From positions 1,860,001 through 1,924,000 of the forward strand of contig OZ017751.1 of assembly GCA_963969365.1 (NCBI GenBank): DNA of 64,000 nt, written 5' to 3'. A program made the translations under genes and the position numbers. The stretch comes from Asterochloris sp. CNOR1 (lineage: Eukaryota > Chlorophyta > Trebouxiophyceae > Trebouxiales > Trebouxiaceae). Of the stretch, positions 55,501-64,000 are shown in pieces. The notes beneath the pieces were generated by a model. That model had not been told where the DNA came from. It worked only from the letters and a program-made list of their open reading frames with translations, and made no database searches. Every line of letters starts with the position of its first letter. Positions within the stretch are counted from its first letter, which is position 1.

Positions 55501-57553
55501 CTCTTACACATGCAGCGCTGCACCCCCCTGCCGTTCTAAAGGCTGGTGGCTCTGCCCTGGGTAGCAACTGGAAACACTGATGTGGCTGCAGTGGGTCATG
55601 AGAGGCCCCTTGCCTTGGCCTTGCCGGTAGCCTGTTCTTCTGCCTCCTTCAGGTGCAGGAGAACTGCATTGACCTGGTGGGGCGTATCGCAGACAGGGGT
55701 GCTGAGTATGTGCCGGCGCGCGAGTGGATGCGCATCTGCTTCGAGTCGCTGGAGATGCTCAAGGTAAGGCTCAGCTTTAAGGAGGGGCTGGGTGCCTCCT
55801 TTTCAAATTGCACAGGCAGGACACTTCTTCCTGCATGGCCAGCAGCACAGCCCCAGACCTGACATGCTCCCCCCCACCCTAATCGCTTGCCAGTCTGCCT
55901 GCCTGCCTGCCTGGCAAGAGGCAGCCTGGCCGGCCAGGAGCTGTACTATGTAGCCAGCTTGCCTGCTCTGCTCACCTTCCAGCCTCCTGCCAAGAGCTGC
56001 TACTGTTCAGCCAGCTTGCCTGCTCTGCTCACCATTCAGCCTCCTGCCAAGTATGCCAGTGTCCTTCGCCCTGCCTCTCCTGCTATCTGGGTGACCCTGC
56101 TCACACCCCAGCTGCCTGATGGGTCTTCAAAGCCTGCCTGCCTGCCCTGCCGTCCAAGTTGCCCTGCTCACTGCCCTGCCTGTCCGCCTTGCCCTGCAGG
56201 CGCACAAGAAGGCCATTCGCAGAGCCACAGTGAACACCTTTGGCTACATTGCCAAGGCCATAGGGCCCCAGGATGTGCTGGTCACGCTGCTGAACAACTT
56301 GAAGGTCCAGGAGCGCCAGAACAGGGTCTGCACGACCGTGGCCATTGCCATTGTTGCCGAGACCTGCTCGCCCTTCACCGTGCTGCCAGCACTTATGAAT
56401 GAGTACAAGGTGAGCACCTGCACAGCCAAGATCTTGCACAATGCTGGCTGCTGATGGCAAGCAGCAGTTGGCATCACTGGGTAGGTACCACATCAATGCA
56501 GCAGGAACTCCCTGCTCAAGTATCATCACCTCATGTGTTCTGTCTGCAATGCATTGCTGACTGGCTGCTCTTTTGATGCTACTCTGGACTGCAATTTTCT
56601 GATTGAAGCCACGACAGCCCTGCCACCCATAATGCCTGATGCCCTCCAGGTGCCAGAGCTGAATGTGCAGAATGGCGTGCTCAAGGCCCTGTCCTTCCTG
56701 TTTGAATACATCGGCGAAATGGGCAAGGACTACATATATGCAGTGTCCCCCTTGCTGGAGGACGCTCTGATGGACAGGGATTTAGTGCACAGGCAGACTG
56801 CTGCGTCTGTGGTGCAGCACATGAGCATGGGGGTGAGTTTCGAAATCAATCTCCCCTTGTCTGAGGGTTCTTTGGTTAAAGCACTCCTTGGCTCTGCCTG
56901 CGCAATGAGCAGACACCTTTGTTGAGGAGCACAGCCCTGAAGCGTTGCTTGCATGCTCAGGGAGCATGCTCTGTTTGGGAGGCTCCCATGCAGCTCAGAC
57001 AAGCGCATGGGGCTTGACTCGAGTCCCTGACTTGCAGGTGGCTGGGCTGGGCTGCGAGGACGCTCTGACCCACCTGCTGAATTTTGTGTGGCCAAACATC
57101 TTTGAGACTTCGCCGCACGTTGTCCAGGCGGTGCAGGGTGCAATTGATGGGTGCCGCCTGGCGCTGGGGCCCTCGGTTGTGCTCAGCTACACACTGCAGG
57201 GCCTGTTTCACCCTGCGCGCAAGGTGTGTGCTCCCATCTTGCACTCGCGATGCAGGCAAAGCATTACTGTAGGTCCTGCAGCCCCGCACTTGCATGTTCT
57301 GCATGCAATTAGATGTGAGCACATCAGAACTCCTGCACTGCATTGCGTCATGTCGGGATGCTCACAGAGGCAGTCAGTTAGGTGTGACAAACAACATGCA
57401 TGAGATCTCCTGATGCAGGTACGTGAGGTGTACTGGAAGATCTACAATAACCTGTACATTGGCTCTCAGGATTCCATGGTGGCCTTTTATCCCCGTCTTG
57501 AGGATGAGGAGAAGCACAGCTACTATAGGCAGGAGCTTGATGTTTTCATCTGA
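46562..57553 (+). CDS. SF3B1: Splicing factor 3B subunit 1 (U2 snRNP, SF3B1/SAP155)
   Basis: Twenty-one exons join in phase to 1,284 residues (human 1,304): 46562-46722, 46951-47017, 47364-47758, 48196-48394, 48610-48840, 49157-49268, 49803-50014, 50580-50785, 51302-51424, 51803-52085, 52319-52482, 52942-53095, 53583-53741, 54135-54314, 54626-54808, 55173-55373, 55653-55763, 56200-56409, 56650-56832, 57038-57223 and 57419-57553. SF3B1 holds the branch-point helix in the spliceosome. The N-terminus has the RWD/TP repeats that bind U2AF-homology motifs (QRWDATP, SRWEATP, NRWDETP, SRWDMTP), then [15 protein letters not shown]. The HEAT-repeat body is nearly human-like ([50 protein letters not shown]) and ends [14 protein letters not shown] and a short tail. 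No break or missing repeat is seen. The start fits the acidic N-terminus containing [11 protein letters not shown]. Confidence 0.97.
51245..51330 (+). repeat. Copy of SF3B1 exon 9 start in the preceding intron
   Basis: Exon 9 begins GCATCTGCTGGTGAAGGTCA then TTGACAGG at 51302. Fifty-seven bases upstream, at 51245, the intron reads GCATCTGCGGGTGCAGGTCA then TTGCAAGC: about 24 of 28 positions agree. The upstream copy follows CCAG rather than the full CTGCAG acceptor, so the real exon has the better site. Confidence 0.7.
52868..52972 (+). repeat. Copy of part of SF3B1 exon 12 in the preceding intron
   Basis: The 21 bases beginning CTGGCAGCCTTCCTGAAGGC occur at 52868-52888 in the intron and again at 52952-52972 inside exon 12, where they encode LAAFLKA. 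The copies are identical over that length and lie 84 bases apart. Confidence 0.8.
55893..56050 (+). repeat. 57-base tandem repeat and GCCT run in an SF3B1 intron
   Basis: GCCAGCTTGCCTGCTCTGCT followed by CACC occurs at 55953 and 56010, with the rest of the unit (TTCAGCCTCCTGCCAAG) also shared. A weaker copy around 55893 contains a run of CTGC/GCCT tetramers. The repeat lies in the intron between exons 17 and 18, which is one of the longer introns of the gene. Confidence 0.8.
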
Positions 57554-57809
57554 TCCCCAACTCTTTGAATTCAACTCTGCTTCAGCTGGGGTCATGCAGC
57601 AACATCAAGCCAGAAATGCGCTGAAAGCCTCTTTGTGGCTGCCGATTATAACAAGCATGTGGCGCAGAGGCCAGTTGCAGTACTACTTTTAGCCAGTGCA
57701 CTTGTTCCAAGAAGACAGAGGCCTCAGTGGGCTGCTGCTGGTGGGCTGTGTTGGAAGGGGGAAGGGTTGGAAATGCATCATGTATGAAGTGAAAGGCCGA
57801 GGGGTCGCA
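57554..57809. other. Convergent gap between SF3B1 and the GATA-finger gene
   Basis: These 256 bases lie between two stop codons. I see no gene and no exact TGTAA on either strand, so the polyadenylation signals must be variants or lie inside the neighbouring gene. Confidence 0.4.
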
Positions 57810-60144
57810 TCATACGTTTGTGGGCTCAAATGCCTCCAGCTGCTGCATAATCTCCGTACGCTCAGGCTTTGAGAGGCCTTTGCGCTTCTCCAGACAGGAC
57901 TTCAGGCGCGCCCACTTGATTCCACCTGCAGATGGTCATGGAGCCTCGCAATTGTCGCATCTGAAGACGGTGATTGCACAGAGATACACATCAAACCTTC
58001 ACAACAAAGGCAACTGAGACAAGTCAAAGGCCACTCACATCCATTGCACAGGTGTCTGTGACCCAGGGGACCTGGGCGCCACTTGGGGTTGGTGGTGGGG
58101 TTGGTCAGCCCGCACCTTGTGCAGGCCTGCATGGCACAGAAGGCCACTCAGGAACATTGTTGCAGGCACTTCACAAGTACCGGAGGAGGACTGCAAAAAA
58201 CGCATCTGCGTCATTGACTGAGGCAGCCCTGCTGCATCTGGGCAGCTGTACCAAAAAGCTTTCAGCAGGCTTCAGCACTTCACAGCATTTGGCATGTTGC
58301 TGCACCTGAGAGCAAAAGCCACTTGCTGAAAAGAAGCTATTTTCAATGTGTGCTGCAGCAGCACATGGCAGATGCCAGGGCTTCCCCACCTTAGCCTCCT
58401 TGCTGGAGTTGGGGCCCGCAGGCAGCGGCCCTCTAGGCACCATGGGCAGCTGAGGGGCGGGGGCAGTGTGCTCGGAGAGTTCGCTGCCCCAGCTGGTGGT
58501 GCGCGCAGCTTGTAGCACGGCCCCATTGATCCTGTAAGTGCAGGGAGATGGTCAAGGCTGTTACCGTCACAGGCAGGACGCAGGTCTGCGGCAAAGGACG
58601 CATCACTGTGTCCATGAGGGCTGGGGTGATGAGCACCTCTTGACAGGGCAGATGGTCTGCCAAGTGGTCTTAGTGCAGACTCTGCAGAGCCCTAACAGTG
58701 CACGGCACAACGTAGAGGGCACCGACAACATCCTGCTCGGGGTGACACGCAGCAGTGAAGCACTTGCCCCACATCAAGGTGTGATGTAGCTGAGTTGCAG
58801 GTAGCAACAGGGATGTGTGCATGACATGCTGCCTGCAGCTCACCTAAAGCCCCAGCATGCACTCCTAACATGCTGCCTGCACCTTACCTGAAGCACCTGC
58901 AGTGCGGCTTGCAGCTCCACATACAGAGCAAACAGGGTGACCAGGCTGCAGGATTAACAGGCTGCAAAGCAATTTGTCCAAAGGGCTGCGTTCTGCACAC
59001 CTGAAAGACGAGGTGGGTCCAGGGGGAGCATGGGCTGCCGCAGTGGCGTGGGACAGGGCTGAGTCATCGGTGGCGTCCTCAGCACAGGGAAGCTCAGCGC
59101 CTGAACAGGCCAGGCTGCCGTCCGAGTAGTCGCCCTCGCTGCTGGACTCAGGCTGGCGCTGCCCGCTGGGCAGTCGCTTCCTGAGGAACATGCCTGCAGC
59201 AGGGTGTGATGATCAGGTACACTGCCAAAGCCTGAGCAAGTCAGGCCATGCAGCCTGCCCCAAGCCTGCAAATGCAACCTGATGTTGCACCACCACAAGA
59301 AAAACCTGAGCCAGGCCATGCAACCTGCATACAAACATTGTAACAAGCCTTAATGGGGCATGCGGCAGATGAGTTTATGTAATCTCTTGAAGTAAAGCTG
59401 CCTGGATTAGCACGGCGACATGCTATTCCAGTGCACTATGGGTTTGGGTGGGGGCTGTCTCCAGTCCACAATGATTCAGCTGCAACCCTGTCTGAGATAA
59501 TAGTAACCTGTCAAAGCAGGTCAGCGGGTGACCAGGGCATACTCTGCCTCACAAGAGTAAGAGGATCTGACAGTAAGAGGCTGCCCATCCCACCTGTCTC
59601 TACCTCATCTGAGCTCAAGTCCAGCTTGCGCTTGACAGGCAGGTCCTGCTGCACCTCGTCTCCGTCCCCTGGCCCCGCTGCATCCTCCTGTTGCACCGAC
59701 TGAGGCGTGAAGAACAGACAGCCTGCAGCAGGTAGCGCAGGCACTCCTGAAATGGAAGTGAGGTTTGGCTCAGGACAGGCCCCCACACTGGTCCTGCTGA
59801 GGGTAGGCTGCCTCTGAGCCACCGAAGCGCATGCAGGGGCCAGTCATGTCGGGCATCAAGGCTTGGGCAATACATGAGGTGACGTCCGCACTATCATGAA
59901 TGCACATTGGGTGAGGTCCTGTAGCTGCTGAGGTTGCGGGTGACACAGGTATGGTTGTGCAAGCACAAGAGAGGGTTAACAGCGTACAACATACAGCAGC
60001 AGGGGCCCGGCAAGGCTGGATTGCAGGGCAGGGCGCACCTGCAGTGTTGCCGGCCACAGGCTTGCCGGCGTAGGCTGCTGCCGCGGCTGCTGCACTGCCA
60101 ATGCCGATAGGCACGCTCCAGCTAGTGTCCAAAAATTGTGTGTC
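57810..60144 (-). CDS. GATA-type zinc-finger protein (5' exon not identified)
   Basis: Seven exons join in phase to 291 residues plus a stop: 60144-60039, 59722-59594, 59193-59001, 58945-58844, 58531-58390, 58126-58039 and 57925-57810. The finger reads CTRC, then NPKWRPGPLGHRHLCNGC, then GIKWARLK: Cys-x2-Cys-x21-Cys-x2-Cys with the WR-x-GP and LCN-x-CG hallmarks. A basic segment follows (KSCLEKRKGLSKPERTEIM), as in GATA factors, and the protein ends soon after. The last finger cysteine codon is split by an intron. Upstream are an Ala-rich stretch (IGSAAAAAAAYAGKP), an acidic/Ser-rich stretch with a basic patch (LPVKRKLDLSSDEVE, SSEGDYSDGS) and a hydrophobic helix (LVTLFALYVELQAALQ). It is probably a transcription factor binding GATA sites. 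The first exon begins mid-frame, so the start codon lies further right and is not placed. Confidence 0.8.
58822..58895 (-). repeat. Duplicated splice donor region in the GATA-finger gene
   Basis: The block ACATGCTGCCTGCA followed by CTCACCTAAAGC (plus strand, from about 58823) recurs from about 58869 as ACATGCTGCCTGCA then CTTACCTGAAGC. On the gene strand each copy holds a donor, TTCAG|GTAAGG at 58888 and TTTAG|GTGAGC at 58844. Only the distal donor (58844) leaves phase 2, which the next exon at 58531 requires. Confidence 0.7.
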
Positions 60145-61166
60145 CTGCAGAGCAAGCGCTGAAGGCTATGCGCAGACAAGTTGGAATGGGGCATCATGTG
60201 GGGCTTCAGATTTTGCAGAGCATGAGACATACTGCGCCTCACTGATGCCTCAGTGGCTGAGGGAGCGGGCAAGCAGCACTACCCATGATGCATCCAAACA
60301 TGACAGATTTGAAAGTGACCTGCTCAGCAGCCTCACCTCTGACAGGGGCGTGGAGCATTGCTGGTGCAGGCTGCTGGACTGCAGCACAGGCAGCTGCTGG
60401 CAGCTGCCTACCATACCATCATGGCAGGCCTCATGCAGCTCTGCAATGTTATCCAGACCTGCGGCATGCATGTCTGCTCAGTATTTGGAGCGGAAGGATC
60501 CCCATGGGCAGGGCTGCCTGCTGGTTGGACAGAGGTTTGCATGAGCCACTCTCTCATCACGCTGCTTGTCGTCACACAACCACGGAAAGCAGCAGGCAAG
60601 GACGGCCTGAGGACAGGCAGGGTGCTGCAGGCTGACGTGCACACGCCAGCAGCGGAAACATCACACAGCATGTTCTGGACGCACCTTCGCCCAGGCTCAG
60701 CCTGGAAGCACTCTGAAAGGCCCCTGGCAGCATGCTGGCGATAGGGACTGCTGCCTTCGCGGGAAGCCGCTCACGGTGCCAAAGCAAGAGTATCTCAGAG
60801 CCCAGCCGCAATCATGGCAGACATGAGCTGATCCCCGTATGCCAGCTTTAAGGGCTGGGAGTCTTCGGTGAAGCTGCCGAGCGCCAAATGTTTTGCAACA
60901 GGTCAACGCCCACATGGTCAGTCAAAGCTGCAGACCTAGTCTGAATTGAAAGTCCCCTCTGTACCATGTCTCAACTCAAAGGCAGTGCAAGAGACAGGCT
61001 GAAGTGGGAATGCGACATCCTATACAGCAACAGTCCTGTTGAAGTCGGAGAAAGCAACAGGGTGTGTGCCTGCCAGCTGAGCTGAGGCAGGACTTTCGTA
61101 TCCATAGCAGCGCATCTGCTGCATCATGGTCCTCAAGCCCATGAACGCCCCACTGCTGCTGTGCAG
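60145..61166. promoter_or_regulatory. Divergent region between the GATA-finger and RPC5 genes
   Basis: About 1 kb between two head-to-head genes. It should contain the missing first exon of each: the GATA gene's first placed exon is internal, and RPC5 family members start some 30 residues before the segment at 61167. I could not choose among the short open frames on either strand. Confidence 0.35.
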
Positions 61167-64000
61167 ATGTACCTGCTGCAGTACCCCCTGCGGGCTGGCG
61201 ACAGGTCCTATGACGAGCACGGGGCCGTACAGCATGTGGGGCCGCCCTGTTGCCCTTGCACAATGTGGGGTCTGCACAGCTCATACGGCTCGTCGTGCTC
61301 CCTGATGCGGCTGTCCTCCCTGCCTGGGGAGATGCCCATCCCTGCTGCAGCTTGCCTGTGCGGGCCCGCAGAAGATCTCATGGCATTGAGCTGCAAGGGC
61401 TGCATAAGTTGGCCGACGTGGACGCAGCGCGCCATGCCTGACCTGCATCTTTCTCGTGTGCAGGCCTCTTTCAAGGAGAACGCCCGGCGCCTGGAGATGG
61501 AGGTACCCCTCAGGTTGCACACTTTTGAGCACAACTATGATCCAGAGAAGGATCCTGCAGGGGCCCAGCAGAATCTCCATCTGCGCTCAACCGTTGTGCC
61601 TGCTCAGGTGAGCAAGGCCAGCCAGGCACCTGTCGCTGGCCAACATGAGGACGCAGCTGATAGCAGCCAATAGCCGTCCTGCATTGGACGCATGCCAATG
61701 CATGCTGCTGGGGCGAGGGGAGCTGCTGTGAGGAAGCTGAAGCGGAAGAACTGGCAATGCTGTTGGCGGGCCCTTGCCGCCACATGCCAGCAGCACCTGC
61801 GTAGCACCTGCAGCTTTGCACAGGCTGGTAAATTCCGGTGTCTATGCCATGCTGCTGCTCTGCAGTCCGGCCTGGCAGGCGGGTATGTGCGCAAGGCCGA
61901 CAACGGGCAGCGTGTGCTGGTGCTGTCGCGAGTGGAGGGCGTGCTGCAGTTGCGGCCCCACCTGAAGCAGCAGGTGGAGACCCCAAGGAAGGGCAAGGAG
62001 ACCAAGGCAGAGGCAGGCGATGAGAGGCCTACATTCATCAAGGTAAGTCCTCCCGCAAGCAGGGGCAGCAAGCACAGGTGCTACACTGCGATTGCTAGGT
62101 GTAGACTGCCCAGCCCTGTGCAGGTGATAGTGTGGCGGCAGCCTTTTGCATTCTATGTAACAGGGGCCTCCAGCACAGGGCAGGTTTGCCCACACCTGTA
62201 GTGCCGGGCTGCACCTTACAACTTCGGTGGTGATGCACAATCCAAGCGCGGGGTGGCGTCAATCAAAGCATACATCCACGACTGACTCTCTTCCTGCAGG
62301 TGGAGGTGAGGAAGCGTGAGACGGAGCGCCAGCACGAGCAACGCATCAACTCGTATGCCTACCTTGCACAGCAGGAGCAGGCCGAGAAACCAGTACGAGT
62401 GGCTTGCAAGTGAGGTGCACCGGAACCCAGATTGACTTCATTGCCTGCTCCCTACTGAACAAGGCTCGCTGGCCTGGTCAGGGAGCAGCCAGCTAGGTCG
62501 TGCTCAGCAGCAGCAGAAGTGCTTGCTTGGCACTCAGCCCGGCAGCTGCACAGGTCCTTGCAGTCCAGCTGGACATTATCTCCCAGCTCCTGTAGAGCTG
62601 CCACCGCCCATCCCGTGGAGGAATGAGATAGGCCATCACATGGCAAACGGAGTGCTCTTGCACGGCCTGCTCATCCCCACGTCCGTGTTGCAGGGATGAT
62701 GAGAGTGAGTATGCTGAGAAGTTGTGGAGGATGATTGAGGATGCCCCTAAAGCCCGGGCAGATGGCGTCCCCATGTGCACCATCCTGCGGCAGACTTACC
62801 TGGCCAAAATGACGCCAGGTGGGCACCAGTTGCAAGCTGTTGGACAAGCCCCCTGTGGCGCCTCCAGGCCAGCAGCTGCTGCAGGCTCCTCATGCTGCGC
62901 GCCACAGTTCTGCCTGTGTGCTGCTCACAGACCTTGCAGGCTGTGCCTGAACGCTGTATGCTGGTGGTCGACTGCAGCCAACGAAGAGCCAAAGAGAAAC
63001 CTGGCTGCCAGGCTGCATGGCATTTGGTGTGCAAGCTTGCCCCAGGCCAAGGCACCGCGAGGGAGCCAAGTGCTGGCAGGCCTGCATGCTTGGGGGCAGT
63101 TGCCGTAAGCATGAGTGGCTGCAGGAGCCTGTACCACTCAGCTCCAGGCCCGCTGGCGCCTAGAGCAACCTGTCACACTATTATGCTGAGAAAGGTGTCT
63201 GCCTCATCTCTGACCGTCCCTGGGCTGACCCCTGAAGGGGCTGCAGATTCTCTGCCGTATACTAGCTCAGCCCCCTCAACTCGACATGTTGCCTCGCCTT
63301 ATAAAATGTCTGCATGCAGGCAACACCCTGGAAGAGCAGGTGGAGGCAGACCTGGCAGCAGGAGCTGCAGGCCGGGCTGTCCCTGCTGCGCTGAAGGGGG
63401 CAGGGGCAGCAGCCCTCGCTCTGGAGGCGCCTTCGGCTGCAGGTGGGCTCCCAGGATGCAGGGCAGCAGCCTGGGGAGGGCTGTGTGGGGGCAGAGCGCT
63501 CCCTGTCACCACCCAGCATTTATGGTGGTCCAGGGTTAGCCTGTCTAGAAGTACAGGGCCCTGCCTGCACTGCCCCTGCCCAAGCCAGAAGCTTATGGTC
63601 TGCTGGCACCTCTCTGCCATTGCCCACCTCACAGCAAGTTCATGAGGGTGTGCAGATGGAAGCTGTGCCAGCCACTCCTGAAGCAGCCGCTGGCCACATA
63701 GCAATGTGTGGACCCCGCTCGTCACGCGCGCAGACCTCCTCCACCTGCCATGGCAGCCTGTGCCATGTCAGCAGAAGGCCTGAAGCCAGCATCCTCCTGC
63801 CGCTCAGCGCCTCTGGCAAGTGCCCCACTGTCCAGGCGCACACGATTTTGCGTCGTGTGTGCAGGTCTAACTGGGGCCGGTCTCGGCAACAGCGGCCAGC
63901 ACACTGCCCCTCTGCATCGCTCAGCAAGAGGCAGCAGGGGTATCATCTGCTCAAATGCTGTGCTTGCAGGTCCGTCTGGCTTTACCCCCAGCGTTGCCAG
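61167..64000 (+). CDS. RNA polymerase III subunit RPC5 (POLR3E/Rpc37 family), cut by the right edge
   Basis: Exons: 61167-61235, 61464-61607, 61866-62042, 62300-62409, 62694-62818 and 63320-63442, probably continuing from about 63971 past the window end, all in phase. The wording follows POLR3E: YLLQYPLRAGDRSYDEHG (human YLFQYPVRP..TYD), RRLEMEVPLRLHTFEHNYD, YVRKADNGQRVLVLSRVEGV then LQLRPHL (human GILQLRPSF), and RQHEQRINSYAYLAQQEQAE (human ARQRRVQSYEFLQKKHAEEP) with a following DDESEYAEKLWR. RPC5 pairs with RPC4 and acts in initiation and termination of tRNA and 5S rRNA transcription by RNA polymerase III. Only the N-terminal dimerisation half is present. The segment after 62818 is Ala/Gly-rich and less certain. 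The ATG at 61167 follows a splice acceptor and may be internal, since relatives have extra N-terminal residues. Confidence 0.8.

Overview
The window looks like nuclear DNA of a green alga, most likely a chlorophyte of the trebouxiophyte type. It is GC-rich and packed with short exons. Introns mostly begin GTGAGY or GTGGGY and end TGCAG, and TGTAA, the usual green-algal polyadenylation signal, follows several genes. The products mix general eukaryotic machinery (SF3B1, RNA polymerase III subunit RPC5, a P4 flippase), a bacterial-type UMP kinase as expected in a plastid, and the intraflagellar transport protein IFT74. I ran no database search. Identities rest on residue-level recognition of families, and exon borders were set by hand from reading frame, splice consensus and phase.

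Layout, left to right: an unrecognised gene cut by the left edge (1-1339, +); a long unrecognised, mostly disordered protein (2128-10044, +); a WD40 protein of the ZFWD type with an RGG-rich N-terminus (10592-13382, -); about 2.5 kb with no supported gene; a Gly/Asn/Ser/Thr-rich repeat protein (15944-18097, +); a 24-exon P4-ATPase flippase (18591-31165, -); an AIDA homologue with a C2 domain (32312-34976, +); IFT74 (35178-39730, -); a STIM-like membrane protein with EF-hand, SAM, FN3, one membrane segment and a FYVE-like finger (39947-44645, +); plastid-type UMP kinase (45010-46436, -); SF3B1 (46562-57553, +); a GATA-finger protein (57810-60144, 5' end not found, -); and RPC5, cut by the right edge (61167-64000, +). 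From 10 kb onward the genes alternate strand. Two head-to-head pairs have only about 216 and 125 bases between start codons.

The best candidate for something undescribed is the gene at 39.9-44.6 kb. Its luminal part reads as the EF-hand/SAM calcium sensor of animal STIM proteins, but it also carries a fibronectin-III-like region and a cytosolic FYVE-like finger. A second theme is structural. In at least six places, short tandem duplications have copied an exon-intron junction, leaving decayed 'echoes' of an exon start in the upstream intron, a doubled splice donor, or a doubled exon. The genes share no single pathway. They are housekeeping, trafficking and signalling genes in a compact, gene-dense stretch.
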